From Azoarcus sp. (lineage in GTDB: Bacteria; Pseudomonadota; Gammaproteobacteria; Burkholderiales; Rhodocyclaceae), in contig JAUVVG010000014.1 in the NCBI GenBank assembly GCA_030604735.1, positions 24,084-88,083 of the forward strand: DNA of 64,000 nt, given 5' to 3'. A program made the translations under genes and the position numbers. The notes beneath the pieces are model-generated. The model had not been told where the DNA came from, did not search any database, and saw only the letters and a program-made list of their open reading frames with translations. Below are positions 44,445 to 55,730 of the stretch, in pieces (the stretch's first letter is position 1; the number at the start of each line of letters is the position of its first letter).

Positions 44445-46527
44445 GGTGTTCGATTTCACCGGATCGTTCAAAACCGCCGTCGGCCTGACGTTCGCTCACG
44501 GGTAGCACGATGCTCACGCGCGTCCCCTTGCCCACTTCACTTTCAACCTGCATGCTGCCACCGAGTTCCTGAATGTATTGCTGCGTCTCGTACGCCCCTA
44601 TCCCCATACCACTGCGTTTGCTGGTCTGGAAGGGTTTGAACAGTCGCTCTCGAATGAATTCCGGGCTCATTCCGCAACCATTGTCTTCGACGAAGATCCT
44701 GACCGAACCCGGCTGCGCGATATCCACGCGTACTGCTACCTTACCATCCTCCGGAGTCGCGTCCAGTGCATTTTGCACCAGATGCCCGATGACGCGTTCT
44801 AGCCGCTCCGGGTGGGCATACAACGCGATAATCTGATCCGGACCCCAGACCAGATCGACCGCGGGCAACTGATGCCTTTTGGATAGTTTGACCCGCTCGA
44901 TCAAGGCCTGGAGGTCGATCCGCCGGGTCGGCTCTATCGATTTCTTCTCCTGCAATTGCTGCATCAGCGAACGCATCTTGGCTTCGACATGGGTCACGGT
45001 TTCGAGCATGTCCTGCTGAAACTCGGGCTTGTCCTTGTGCCGCTCGGCATTCTTCAGCATCAGCGACAGCTGAGCGACCAGATTCTTGAGGTCATGCACT
45101 ACAAAAGCCGACATCCGGTTGAAGGAGTCGAACTTGCGCGACTCGAGCAGCGCTTCCGCAGCCTGCATACGCGCGAGATAACTGGCTGCCTGCCGCTGCG
45201 CCGTCTTGAGCAGATCGAGCACCTCCCAATTCACATCGAAGCGGGTCCGCGCCGAATTCAGCACCACGAATCCGACCAGGCTGCCGGACGACTTCAGCGG
45301 CACGACCAGCCAGGCATCGGGCATGGTCGACAACCAGCCGGGTATTTCCAGCTCACCGGGAGCCGGTCGGCGGGTGCGCATCTCCTCTAGATTGACCACC
45401 CACTCGCGCTCGTGGAGAAAGCGGCAGAAGGGACCGTCCTCGTTCTCGACCGCGTCGGAGGGCGGATGGTTCAGGCGCGCATGCATCACCAGTTTTCCAT
45501 CGGGCTCCTTCAGCCACAGCGCGCCGCCCGAGCTTTCGACCAGATCGGACAAGGCCTTGATGATCGACTGACCCAGGTCCATGGAGTCGCCAGCCGAGGA
45601 CAAGGCCTGGGTGAAGCGCAGCCATTCGGTACGGTAGTCGTAACGATAGGGGAACAGGTGCTTGTTGAGAAAGACCCGCAAGCGCGCCCGCTGGGCACCG
45701 GAAAAAACGAACACCCCCAGCAGCAGCAGGCCGGCGAACAACAAGGCCATTTGCAGCGCCCGCCCCCAGTCGCCACCGACATAACGCACATAGTAGCCGG
45801 CGCCGGCAATGACCAGCAGGTACAGCCCCGACAGCGCCAGCGCGGTCGAGTGGAAAGCGGCCTCCCGCGAAACCGAAATCCTCACCGTCCATGACGGACT
45901 TCTCGCCGCGGACAGTGCGATCAACGGGATCAGCAGCGTCAGGACGAAGCCACGCACCGCCCAGACGTCGGGGTCCAGCCTGCCGAACAGGAAGGCGTCG
46001 GCGAGCAGGTAGAGATCGAAGATATAGCCTGCCGCAAGCGCCAGGCAAAGGGGCTTGAGCCCCCAGCGTGATTCGACCGGTAGACCGCGATACAACTGCT
46101 CGACCAAGACCAGGCCGAACACCGTCCCCGCGAGGAACGCCCCGAGGATGGGACGAACCGGATCGAACTCGGGGACAGGGCCGAAAAGCGCGACCAGCAT
46201 CAACGCCGCCTGGGCCGCGACGATCGCGACGGCCATCGCCCGTGGCCACCGTTTGGAGGGGCCTATCAATGGCCAGAGCAGCACCAGAACGAAGGCATAC
46301 CAGGCCGCGCCGCGCAGCACTTCGCTCGCGCCCTGGGCCACGATCCAGCTGCGCTCCGGGAATACGCTCGGCAGAACGCCCACGACACCCCACAGCGCGG
46401 AACAGGCGATGGCCGCGATCAACACCCCGCCGGGCAAACCTCCACGCCAGGCGAGATAGAGATAGAGCAGGAAGACAAGATAGGCGGAAGCGGCGAGCCC
46501 GCTACCCCAAATCGCGACGTCGTACAA
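44437..46527 (-). CDS. prsK: PEP-CTERM system membrane histidine kinase PrsK
   Basis: The 696-residue kinase has eight or nine transmembrane helices in the first 275 residues, a GAF-like domain (about 300-445; GALWLKEPDGKLVMHARL), and a HisKA/HATPase core: phospho-acceptor His478 in FVVHDLKNLVAQL, N box HLVQNALDATPEDG, and G1 VEDNGCGMSPEF. The layout is that of PrsK, the sensor paired with PrsR. Its signal is unknown. It is 119 bases downstream of the sugar-transferase gene and overlaps prsR. The operon order GT, prsK, prsR, prsT is the conserved one. Confidence 0.93.
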   Translation of the reverse strand: MYDVAIWGSGLAASAYLVFLLYLYLAWRGGLPGGVLIAAIACSALWGVVGVLPSVFPERSWIVAQGASEVLRGAAWYAFVLVLLWPLIGPSKRWPRAMAVAIVAAQAALMLVALFGPVPEFDPVRPILGAFLAGTVFGLVLVEQLYRGLPVESRWGLKPLCLALAAGYIFDLYLLADAFLFGRLDPDVWAVRGFVLTLLIPLIALSAARSPSWTVRISVSREAAFHSTALALSGLYLLVIAGAGYYVRYVGGDWGRALQMALLFAGLLLLGVFVFSGAQRARLRVFLNKHLFPYRYDYRTEWLRFTQALSSAGDSMDLGQSIIKALSDLVESSGGALWLKEPDGKLVMHARLNHPPSDAVENEDGPFCRFLHEREWVVNLEEMRTRRPAPGELEIPGWLSTMPDAWLVVPLKSSGSLVGFVVLNSARTRFDVNWEVLDLLKTAQRQAASYLARMQAAEALLESRKFDSFNRMSAFVVHDLKNLVAQLSLMLKNAERHKDKPEFQQDMLETVTHVEAKMRSLMQQLQEKKSIEPTRRIDLQALIERVKLSKRHQLPAVDLVWGPDQIIALYAHPERLERVIGHLVQNALDATPEDGKVAVRVDIAQPGSVRIFVEDNGCGMSPEFIRERLFKPFQTSKRSGMGIGAYETQQYIQELGGSMQVESEVGKGTRVSIVLPVSERQADGGFERSGEIEHHE

Positions 46528-46646
46528 TGCGCCCCCCTTCAGAGCCGATATCCGGAGAGGATATCAGTTCATTTGCTCGCCTCTGGGCAACCGGCTGCCT
46601 CTTCACTGATCAAGCGGGGGAAACACCGAATCGCAGGCCAACTGGA

Positions 46647-48035
46647 TCAGTTGGCTCCCTCGCCGGTCAGGACGACCCGCACCGTCTCGAACAACACCAG
46701 GGTGTCGAGGATGAGCGTGTGGTTCTTCACATAGTACAAGTCGTACTGGAGCTTCTGGATCGCATCATCCACCGAGGAACCGTATTGATACCTGACCTGC
46801 GCCCAACCGGTGACCCCGGGCTTGACGCAATGGCGCACCGCATAGAAAGGAATCTCCTGGCACAGTTTGTCCACGAAGTAAGGCCGTTCCGGCCGTGGAC
46901 CGACCAGGCTCATGTCGCCGGCAAAGACGTTGAACAGTTGTGGCAGCTCGTCGATGCGCAGCTTGCGGATCACTTTCCCGACCCGGGTGGTGCGGTCGTC
47001 GTTGCTCTTGGCCCACACCGGCGTACCGTCCTTCTCGGCATCCTGTCGCATGCTCCGGAACTTGATCACGCGGAAGGTCCGCCCCCCGAGCCCGACCCGC
47101 TCCTGCCGATAGAAGACTGGCCCCCTGTCCTCGAGGAGAATCAGCAAGGCGGTCACCAGCATGACCGGCAAGGCCAACAACAACAATGCCCCGGACGCGA
47201 CCAGATCGAAGCAACGTTTGACGAAGGTTCGCGCCCAGCCCTGGCGGAAACCATCACCGTAAATCAACCAGCTCGCCCGCAAGGAATCGATCCGGATCTG
47301 TCCCTGGGTCCGCTCGAAGAAGGATGAAAGATCGAGCACGCGCACGCCCGACAGCTTGCAATCGAGCATCTCCCGAATCGGGAGTACGCCGCCGCGTCGC
47401 TCCTTCATTGCGACGATGACCTCGTTGACCTTCAGATCCCGCACGGTGTCGAGCAAGCTGCGGGTGTTGCACAGTACCCTTCGCTGATCGACCTCGACCG
47501 CATCCTCCCCGACTGCGCCATAAAAGCCCACCACCTCGACGCCGCGGCGGACCGGATGGGTCAGCGAATACTCGACCGCGGCGGCCTCGTCGCCGGTACC
47601 GATGATCAACACCCGCGGCATGAACATCGAAGAGGCTGCGCGACGATTGACCACCCCGCGCATCACCAGAATCAAACCGAGCAGCAGAATGACCGAGAGT
47701 TCGGCCGCATCCGAGGTGAGATGGGCCCACGGCAGAACCTTGAACACGCCATAGGCCACCGGCAAGCTGACCAGCACCGACACCAGGGTGCGGACCACCG
47801 CGTCCTTGGCCGTCGAACCCCGACCGGAGTGCCGATACAGGCCGATCACACTGTTGAGCAAGACCATCACGATCGCGAACAACAGCGCCGACGGCACCAT
47901 CAGACGCCAACTGATATCGGCGCCATGCACCTGGAACCCAACTGCGAACAACGCGGCGACAAAGAGGAGCATCGCGTCGAAGACGGCTTGCTGCAGGATG
48001 TGCGACGGAAAGTAGTGGCTGAACACTTTCAACAT
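46647..48035 (-). CDS. PEP-CTERM system-associated undecaprenyl-phosphate sugar phosphotransferase (TIGR03013 type)
   Basis: The 462-residue enzyme has four N-terminal transmembrane helices, a nucleotide-binding-like middle domain (RVLIIGTGDEAAAVEY) and a bacterial sugar transferase domain (KRCFDLVASGALLLL, PVFYRQERVGLGGR, VIKFRSMRQDAEKDG, LRIDELPQLFNV, MSLVGPRPERP). It puts the first sugar-phosphate on undecaprenyl phosphate to begin exopolysaccharide repeat synthesis. Its type and place beside prsK fit the family restricted to exosortase A genomes. It heads the leftward operon, after an AT-rich 295-base gap with a possible sigma-54 site. Confidence 0.9.
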   Translation of the reverse strand: MLKVFSHYFPSHILQQAVFDAMLLFVAALFAVGFQVHGADISWRLMVPSALLFAIVMVLLNSVIGLYRHSGRGSTAKDAVVRTLVSVLVSLPVAYGVFKVLPWAHLTSDAAELSVILLLGLILVMRGVVNRRAASSMFMPRVLIIGTGDEAAAVEYSLTHPVRRGVEVVGFYGAVGEDAVEVDQRRVLCNTRSLLDTVRDLKVNEVIVAMKERRGGVLPIREMLDCKLSGVRVLDLSSFFERTQGQIRIDSLRASWLIYGDGFRQGWARTFVKRCFDLVASGALLLLALPVMLVTALLILLEDRGPVFYRQERVGLGGRTFRVIKFRSMRQDAEKDGTPVWAKSNDDRTTRVGKVIRKLRIDELPQLFNVFAGDMSLVGPRPERPYFVDKLCQEIPFYAVRHCVKPGVTGWAQVRYQYGSSVDDAIQKLQYDLYYVKNHTLILDTLVLFETVRVVLTGEGAN

Positions 48036-48330
48036 TCAAGTCTGCCTCGTGGTGACCTGCGTGAGGGGGCGTTCCGTCATCATTCTGACGACGCGGCAAG
48101 TCGTTGCCGCCCCTCTTCGTGCTGCTCGTTTTCGCGTTACGGACGCAATGATAACCCCTAGGCAATGAAGTCTGTGTTAAGTGCGTCACATATGCCGTAA
48201 TCCTGGCCCGAAAAGGCGACAAGACTCAAAACACATCAAAAAACAAATTTAATTCATTGTTTTTAAACGATATTTAGCGTAATTCGAGTTTACACCACAC
48301 TGGTTAAATAATACTCCGCCACGGTCGCCT
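48036..48330 (+). other. AT-rich intergenic region upstream of the prs operon
   Basis: No gene is supported between the esterase end and the sugar-transferase start. The part 48215-48310 is strikingly AT-rich for this genome, with runs such as AAAAAACAAATTTAATTCATT. It probably holds the promoter and upstream activator sites of the leftward prs operon. Confidence 0.6.
48144..48159 (-). promoter_or_regulatory. Possible sigma-54 promoter of the prs operon
   Basis: On the minus strand the sequence AGGGGTTATCATTGCG has GG and GC 12 bases apart and a good TTGC -12 block, but the -24 block lacks TGGCAC. It lies about 110 bases upstream of the sugar-transferase start. If real, PrsR could regulate its own operon. 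The match is weak. Confidence 0.35.
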
Positions 48331-49314
48331 TCAAACACCTGCGGCGCACTGCCTAGCCCGTTTCGGGGAGCTTGTCTCACGACGCACGCCAGCCGCGATT
48401 TCGGCCATCGCGTCGGTGGCTTCCGGCAGCAATTTGCCCAGCGTCAGAAACCCATGAACCATGCCCTGCGCCGAATACACCTCGATCTGGCCCCCCTCGT
48501 CGCGCACCCTCTCCGCGAACGCGATGCAGTCGTCGGTCAGCGGATCGAACTCGGCGGTCACCAGCATCATCGGAGGCAATCCTGCGAGCGAGGCCGCGCG
48601 CATCGGCGAAGCCCGCCAGTCGTCGGTCGCCCCGTCCGGCAGATAGCGGGTGAAGAACCAGTCAAGGGTCTCCTGATCCAGAAAATAGCCATCGTTGTAG
48701 GCGCGCCGCGACGGCCGATCGCTGACGATTTCGGTACAGGGGTATACCAAAGCGAGGAAACACGGCTGACTCGCACCCCGTTCGCGCAAGGCGATCGCCG
48801 CGACGATGGAAAGATTACCGCCTGCGCTGTCGCCCGCCAGCGCGATCCGGTCCGGATCCACATTGAGCAGGTTGCCATGCTCGACCAGCCAGTCGAACGT
48901 GAGCAGCGTGTCGATGACCGCCGCCGGAAAAGGGTGCTCCGGGGCAAGACGATAATCGACCGACAAGACCGCGCAGCCCGACAGGTTGGCGAGTTGACGG
49001 CAGAGCACGTCGTAGCTGTCGATATCGCCGACGCACCAGCCGCCGCCATGAAAGTACGACACCACCGGCAAGCAGTCGTCCGGACGACTCTCGAGCGGCC
49101 GATACAAGCGCGCCAACAGCACCGAACCATCCGGACGCCCGATCGGCACCTCGGTGGTCGAGGCCACCGCCGGGGCCTCGGGTCGAAAAGCGTATTGCAG
49201 TTTCTGAAAAGAGTGCCGCGCCTGCGCGACCGACAATTCGTGAAAACGGGGCGCACCGACACGGTAGACCATGTCCAGCAGCGAGCGGACTTCCTTTGAG
49301 ACAGGCATGAGCAT
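48331..49314 (-). CDS. Alpha/beta hydrolase of the hormone-sensitive lipase family
   Basis: The 327-residue enzyme carries the oxyanion-hole motif HGGG (in YFHGGGWCVGD, near residue 90), the nucleophile elbow GDSAGG (near 164), the acid in EFDPLTDD and the His in GMVHGFLTL. This is the HSL/acetyl-esterase class that hydrolyses short- to medium-chain esters in the cytoplasm. The start at 49312-49314 is chosen because upstream codons run into serS antisense-like composition; ATG 49306-49308 is equally possible. It lies 20 bases downstream of serS and may be co-transcribed. Confidence 0.85.
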   Translation of the reverse strand: MLMPVSKEVRSLLDMVYRVGAPRFHELSVAQARHSFQKLQYAFRPEAPAVASTTEVPIGRPDGSVLLARLYRPLESRPDDCLPVVSYFHGGGWCVGDIDSYDVLCRQLANLSGCAVLSVDYRLAPEHPFPAAVIDTLLTFDWLVEHGNLLNVDPDRIALAGDSAGGNLSIVAAIALRERGASQPCFLALVYPCTEIVSDRPSRRAYNDGYFLDQETLDWFFTRYLPDGATDDWRASPMRAASLAGLPPMMLVTAEFDPLTDDCIAFAERVRDEGGQIEVYSAQGMVHGFLTLGKLLPEATDAMAEIAAGVRRETSSPKRARQCAAGV

Positions 49315-49334
49315 CAAGTCCGGAAAATACCTGA

Positions 49335-50675
<1,341 letters not shown>

Positions 50676-50850
50676 TCATGTCGAATCTAGCGATCGATGT
50701 CTATCCTGTTAATTTTCCATAGTTTACCGCTTCGAGCGAAGCGACGCTGCAGCGCCGCATTATATTATTTAAATCAATTGCTTATAACAACTCGATATGA
50801 AGATATGACTTGCATTCGGCACCTGCTCTAATAGACTGAAGGGGAGAGAC

Positions 50851-50907
50851 ATGAGCGGCAGAAGACCGTCATTCGCATACTGGAGGAGAGCCGCATGTTA
50901 TCTATGA
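50851..50907 (+). CDS. Possible 18-residue leader peptide
   Basis: A short frame (MSGRRPSFAYWRRAACYL) begins at ATG 50851 directly after a strong AGGGGAGAG site. Its stop TGA (50905-50907) overlaps an in-frame Met codon of the next gene (ATGA at 50904-50907), so ribosomes ending here could re-initiate. It contains four Arg and several aromatic residues. It might be a translational leader, or a chance frame. Confidence 0.35.
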   Translation: MSGRRPSFAYWRRAACYL

Positions 50908-51158
50908 GAGATTGTCTCGATTATTGTGATTTGACCGAAGACGAAGTCGAACTGATCGCAGAACACGAGGACATCCCCGATGTCGCTGCCGCCCAGTTGG
51001 TGTGCGGCCTTGTTCAGACGCCCGAGGGCGTCGTGGTGCTCACACGCTACATGCAGGAACTGATCGAGCGCGCCACCCGGCGGGGGGATACCGAAAAGGC
51101 AGAGCGTGCGAGTATGGTCTATGCACGTTTCCTGGCCGATCACCCCTTGCATCACTGA
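50895..51158 (+). CDS. Small conserved acidic helical protein of unknown function
   Basis: The 87-residue protein is acidic and helical (LTEDEVELIAEHEDIPDVAA, VVVLTRYMQELIERATRRGD) with no signal or membrane segment. It resembles short uncharacterised proteobacterial proteins, but I cannot assign a function. GGAGGAG lies six bases before ATG 50895; a second Met at 50904 overlaps the stop of a possible leader peptide. It is divergent from serS and convergent with rarA, so it is an independent unit between two housekeeping genes. Confidence 0.65.
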   Translation: MLSMRDCLDYCDLTEDEVELIAEHEDIPDVAAAQLVCGLVQTPEGVVVLTRYMQELIERATRRGDTEKAERASMVYARFLADHPLHH

Positions 51159-51253
51159 AACACCGCTGGAGCGTCGCCGCTTCGACCCGTTTCGTCACGG
51201 CCCGTGAGGTACGGGATGGAGCGGGGCTCTAATCCGACCCGCCCTTCCTGCCC

Positions 51254-52612
51254 TTATCCGCTCTTGTTGCCCCTTCCGCCCTCCACGCCCGACTTCACGC
51301 CACGCCGGACCTGCGCCTGTTGGTCAAGCTCGCGTAGCCGCGCGAGCTTGACCGCGATCTGGGCCTCGAGCCCCCGATCCACCGGACGATACCAGCCCGG
51401 CTCTTCCATGCCCTCGGGCAGATAACACTCGCCGGCGGCGAAGGCTTCGGGTTCGTCGTGCGCATAACGGTAAGCCTGCCCATGGCCGAGCGTCTTCATC
51501 AGCTTGGTCGGCGCATTGCGCAGGTGCATCGGTACCGGACGGGTGACGTCGTTCGCGACGAATTTGCGGGCTGCGTTGTAGGCCTTGTAAACCGCATTCG
51601 ATTTGGCGGCGCAGGCGAGGAAAAGCGTGGCCTCTGCCAGCGCCAGCTCCCCTTCCGGCGAGCCCAGGCGCTCGTAGGTATGACAGGCGTTCAGCGCGAT
51701 GTCCAGCGCCCGCGGATCCGCCAGTCCGATATCCTCGGTCGCCATCCGGATCAGACGCCGACCCAGGTAATGCGGATCGGCGCCGCCATCGAGCATGCGG
51801 CACAGCCAATACAAGGCGGCGTCCGGGTTCGAGCCCCTGACCGACTTGTGCAGCGCCGAAATCTGATCGTAGAAGGCGTCGCCACCCTTGTCGAAACGGC
51901 GTAGCTTGCTCGCCAGCGCGACATCGAGAAACTCCGGCGTCACCGGATTCACCGCGGCGGTTTCGGCTGCGATCCGGACCTGCTCGACCAGGTTGATCAA
52001 GCGCCGCGCATCACCATCGGCAAACCCGATCATCCGCTCCACCGTCGCGGCGTCGAACTGCAGTTGCGGACAGGCGAGACCGTTGGCCCGCTCGAACAAG
52101 GCCTTCATCGCCTCGTCGTCGAGGGGCTCGAGGACATAGACCGCCGCCCGGGAGAGCAAGGCCGAATTGACCTCGAAGGATGGGTTCTCGGTGGTCGCGC
52201 CGATCAGCGTGAACAGCCCTTGCTCGACATAGGGCAGAAAGGCATCCTGCTGCGCCTTGTTGAAACGATGCACCTCATCCACGAACAGAATCGTGTGGCG
52301 GCCCCGTGCCTGCGAGGCCTTGGCCTGGGCGACGACCTCACGAATGTCCTTGACCCCGGAAAACACCGCCGACAAGGCCACGAAGTCCGCGTCGAAGGCG
52401 TCCGCGGTCAGCCGTGCCAGCGTCGTCTTGCCAACCCCTGGCGGTCCCCACAGAATCATCGAGTGAAGCTTGCGCGACTCGAACGCCAGCCTTAGCGGCT
52501 TGCCCGGTCCAAGGAGATGGCGCTGACCGACTACATCGTCCAGCGTCGCAGGACGCAGGCGCTCGGCCAACGGTACCTCCACCGGCGAAGCCGACTCGAA
52601 GAGATCAGTCAT
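51254..52612 (-). CDS. rarA: Replication-associated recombination protein A
   Basis: The 452-residue AAA+ ATPase has the RarA N-terminus (PLAERLRPATLDDVVGQRHL), Walker A GPPGVGKTTLAR (near residue 55), Walker B-like FVDEVHRFNKAQQD, the sensor 1 segment IGATTENPSFEV, and the C-terminal MgsA tetramerisation domain (RMLDGGADPHYLGRRLIRMA). It acts at stalled replication forks. It starts 12 bases after lolA, continuing the ftsK-lolA-rarA order. Confidence 0.94.
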   Translation of the reverse strand: MTDLFESASPVEVPLAERLRPATLDDVVGQRHLLGPGKPLRLAFESRKLHSMILWGPPGVGKTTLARLTADAFDADFVALSAVFSGVKDIREVVAQAKASQARGRHTILFVDEVHRFNKAQQDAFLPYVEQGLFTLIGATTENPSFEVNSALLSRAAVYVLEPLDDEAMKALFERANGLACPQLQFDAATVERMIGFADGDARRLINLVEQVRIAAETAAVNPVTPEFLDVALASKLRRFDKGGDAFYDQISALHKSVRGSNPDAALYWLCRMLDGGADPHYLGRRLIRMATEDIGLADPRALDIALNACHTYERLGSPEGELALAEATLFLACAAKSNAVYKAYNAARKFVANDVTRPVPMHLRNAPTKLMKTLGHGQAYRYAHDEPEAFAAGECYLPEGMEEPGWYRPVDRGLEAQIAVKLARLRELDQQAQVRRGVKSGVEGGRGNKSG

Positions 52613-52624
52613 GTCGCGTCGCGA

Positions 52625-53320
52625 TCAGTCACCGATCACGTCCGCTCCGACCGGCGGCTCGAACTGGAACAGCGACGGCGGCAGCACCACACCGGTTTCG
52701 AGTTCGACGAAATCGATCACGGTGGTCTGCCCGAAGTGATCCCGCAATTCCATGCGTACCAGTCTCCCGGCGCGGAGCCCGATCCGCATCATCTCGAAGC
52801 TGCTCTCGGCACGGGGCATGGCGGTGACCCAGTTGAGGCCGTCCGACTGACCGGCCTCGGACAGTTCGAAGTCACTGTCCAGCGCATCGCCTCCGGCCAG
52901 GATCGCGGCCGGCGTGCTGCCCAGCGCATCGCCGAGGGTCTTGACGGTGACTTGGTTGAGATCCTGATCCCACACCCACAGATGCTCGCCATCACTGACC
53001 AGCAGCTGCGGATAAGGCGTTTCGTAAGTCCAGCGGAAGCGACCCGGTCGTTCGAACGAGAACGAACCGCTCGCCGCCTGCGGACGCCGCCCGGAACTCG
53101 CGGTGACGAGTTGCTCGAAGCGGCCGGATGCGCTGCCCGCCTCATCGACGAACTGGCGCAACTGGGCGATCCCGCTAGCGGCCGCCTCCAGCGCGGTCGA
53201 GGCGAGCACCAGTATGGACAGGGATACCGCACGACACAGCAGGCGGCGCCAGGATGGGACCTTTCCGCTGAGGACCTTGTCGCTGCTTCCGCCTTCACCT
53301 TCAGTTGCAGATCGCATCAC
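52625..53320 (-). CDS. lolA: Canonical outer-membrane lipoprotein carrier LolA
   Basis: The 231-residue protein has an N-terminal extension, a signal peptide near residues 27-48 ([20 protein letters not shown]), and the LolA half-barrel ([28 protein letters not shown] across about residues 83-110; [15 protein letters not shown]). It shuttles lipoproteins from LolCDE to LolB. Position after ftsK (ATGA overlap at 53317-53320) and before rarA is the conserved one. Its presence means that the LolA-like gene at 9612-10391 is a second, specialised copy. Confidence 0.92.
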   Translation of the reverse strand: MMRSATEGEGGSSDKVLSGKVPSWRRLLCRAVSLSILVLASTALEAAASGIAQLRQFVDEAGSASGRFEQLVTASSGRRPQAASGSFSFERPGRFRWTYETPYPQLLVSDGEHLWVWDQDLNQVTVKTLGDALGSTPAAILAGGDALDSDFELSEAGQSDGLNWVTAMPRAESSFEMMRIGLRAGRLVRMELRDHFGQTTVIDFVELETGVVLPPSLFQFEPPVGADVIGD

Positions 53321-55614
53321 TCGCCTTCCCTTGCCGGTACGATGACTTCCCGGTTGCCATTGCTTCCCATCGCAGACACCAACCCGGCCCGCTCCATCTG
53401 CTCGATCAGGCGGGCAGCCCGGTTGTAGCCGATGCGCAAATGCCGTTGCACCAGCGAAATCGACGGCCGGCGGGTCTTCAGAACCACCTCGACGGCCTGG
53501 TCGTACATCGGATCGGCTTCGGCATCCCCGCCATCGACGCCGCCCAATCCACCGGCTTCGGCGTCATCCTCGGCAGCGGAGAGAATGCCCTCGACGTAAT
53601 CCGGCGGCCCCATCTTCTTCAGGTGTTCGACCACCTTGTGCACTTCCTCGTCGGCGACGAAGGCGCCATGCACCCGCACCGGCAATCCGGTGCCCGGAGC
53701 GAGATACAGCATGTCGCCCATGCCCAGCAAGGTCTCCGCGCCCATCTGGTCGAGAATCGTGCGCGAATCGATCTTGGACGAGACCTGGAACGCGATCCGG
53801 GTCGGGACGTTGGCCTTGATCAGACCGGTGATCACATCCACCGACGGACGCTGGGTGGCCAGAATCAGATGGATGCCGGACGCACGCGCCTTTTGCGCCA
53901 GACGGGCGATCAACTCCTCCACCTTTTTGCCGACCACCATCATCATGTCGGCCAGCTCATCGACCACCACCACGATATGTGGCAGGGTCTCCAGCGGCTC
54001 GGGGTTGTCCGGGTTGATCGTGAACGGATTGGTCAGCGGCTGTTCGGCCTTGGCCGCCTCGCTGACCGCCTTGTTGTAACCGGCCAGATTGCGCACCCCG
54101 ACCGACGCCATCAACTTGTAGCGCTTGTCCATTTCGGTCACGCACCAGTTGAGGGCGTTGGCCGCGTGCTTCATGTCGGTGACCACGGGCGCGAGCAGAT
54201 GCGGTATGCCTTCATAGATCGACAGTTCCAGCATCTTGGGGTCGACCATGATCAGGCGGACCTTTTCTGGCTCGCTTTTGTACAGCAGTGACAGGATCAT
54301 CGCATTGATCCCGACCGACTTGCCCGAGCCGGTGGTGCCGGCCACCAGCAAATGCGGCATCTTGGCGAGATCGGCGACGACCGGCTGGCCACCGATGTCC
54401 TTGCCGAGGGCGACGGTCAGCGCCGAATGCATGCTGTGGTAGGCCTTGGAGCCGAGAATCTCGGACAACCTGACAACCTGGCGTTTCGGGTTGGGCAGTT
54501 CGAAGGCCATGCACGACTTGCCCGGCACGGTCTCGACCACCCGGATCGACACCAGCGACAGCGCACGCGCCAGATCCTTGCTCAGATTGACCACCTGACT
54601 ACCCTTTACGCCGGTGGCGGGCTCGATCTCGTAACGGGTCACCACCGGGCCAGGATAAGCCGCGACCACCTTGACCTCGACCCCGAAGTCGGCGAGCTTG
54701 GTCTCGATCAGGCGCGACGTGAATTCCAGCGATTCGGCCGAGGGCGGCTCGACTTCGCCGGAGGGCTGATCCAGCAGCGCCAGCGGCGGCAAGGCCCCCT
54801 CGCCCATGTCGGCGAACAAGGTCTGCTGGCGCTCCTTATCGACCCGATCCGATTTCGGCACCGTGACGACCGCGGGCTCTATGCGCAAGGGCCTGGGCGC
54901 CGCGGTCTCGGTCTTGCGCCGCTTGGTCTCGACCACCGCCTCACGCTTCTGCGCCACTTGACGACCGGCGCGCCTGTCCTGCCACTTGTACCAGCCCGCG
55001 ACCATGGCCAGCCACAAACCTTCCAGCCAACCGCCGAAACGCTCGATCACCGACAGCCAGGAAATCCCCGAGAACAGGCTCAGACCGGAGGCCAGCAGGG
55101 CGAGCAGCAACAAGGTGCCACCGGTGAAGCCGAAATAGCGTTGCACCAGCTTGCCGAGTTCTATGCCGACCAGTCCACCGGGTGCGAGTGGCACGCTGGC
55201 GCCGTGGGTGTGGAATCTAAGCGCCTCGATTGCGCTGCTGGCCAGCAGCACGACCAGAAAGCCGGCCATGATGATGAAGAAGGAGCGCCTGTCGGTGACG
55301 ACATCATGGCGCAAACGTCGATAGCCCCAGGCCAGTCCATAGCCGAGGAAGATCACCCACCACCAGGCCGAAACCCCGAACAGGTAATACAACAGGTCCG
55401 CCAGCCAGGCGCCGAAACGCCCACCGGGGTTGGCCACCCGGGACACCTCGGACGCATGCGACCAGCCCGGATCGGCTTGGCTGTAGCCAAGCAGGATCAG
55501 GCCGACATACAGCGACATCACGCCCAGAATCAGCCAGCGTGCTTCCTGGAGGAGCAGCGAGATTCTTTCGGGCAGCGGTTGGGAACGGGAACTGTTGCGC
55601 GGCAAGTTGGGCAA
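53317..55614 (-). CDS. ftsK: DNA translocase FtsK
   Basis: The 765-residue protein has four N-terminal transmembrane helices (first about 190 residues), a linker of about 100 residues that is short for FtsK, and a C-terminal motor with Walker [13 protein letters not shown] (near residue 430), [11 protein letters not shown] and [12 protein letters not shown], followed by the winged-helix gamma domain that reads polar DNA motifs ([20 protein letters not shown]). It coordinates chromosome segregation with division at the septum. It overlaps lolA by four bases. Confidence 0.94.
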   Translation of the reverse strand: MPNLPRNSSRSQPLPERISLLLQEARWLILGVMSLYVGLILLGYSQADPGWSHASEVSRVANPGGRFGAWLADLLYYLFGVSAWWWVIFLGYGLAWGYRRLRHDVVTDRRSFFIIMAGFLVVLLASSAIEALRFHTHGASVPLAPGGLVGIELGKLVQRYFGFTGGTLLLLALLASGLSLFSGISWLSVIERFGGWLEGLWLAMVAGWYKWQDRRAGRQVAQKREAVVETKRRKTETAAPRPLRIEPAVVTVPKSDRVDKERQQTLFADMGEGALPPLALLDQPSGEVEPPSAESLEFTSRLIETKLADFGVEVKVVAAYPGPVVTRYEIEPATGVKGSQVVNLSKDLARALSLVSIRVVETVPGKSCMAFELPNPKRQVVRLSEILGSKAYHSMHSALTVALGKDIGGQPVVADLAKMPHLLVAGTTGSGKSVGINAMILSLLYKSEPEKVRLIMVDPKMLELSIYEGIPHLLAPVVTDMKHAANALNWCVTEMDKRYKLMASVGVRNLAGYNKAVSEAAKAEQPLTNPFTINPDNPEPLETLPHIVVVVDELADMMMVVGKKVEELIARLAQKARASGIHLILATQRPSVDVITGLIKANVPTRIAFQVSSKIDSRTILDQMGAETLLGMGDMLYLAPGTGLPVRVHGAFVADEEVHKVVEHLKKMGPPDYVEGILSAAEDDAEAGGLGGVDGGDAEADPMYDQAVEVVLKTRRPSISLVQRHLRIGYNRAARLIEQMERAGLVSAMGSNGNREVIVPAREGE

Positions 55615-55730
55615 AGGGCCTGGACCCTGTATCTAAAAGTCAGCCCCGGATTATATTCGATCGCCCCGCTGCGGGTTGCTACAGACTGAAAACGCGGCGA
55701 CAGCGGCACAGCACCGGGCACCGCCTCTGT

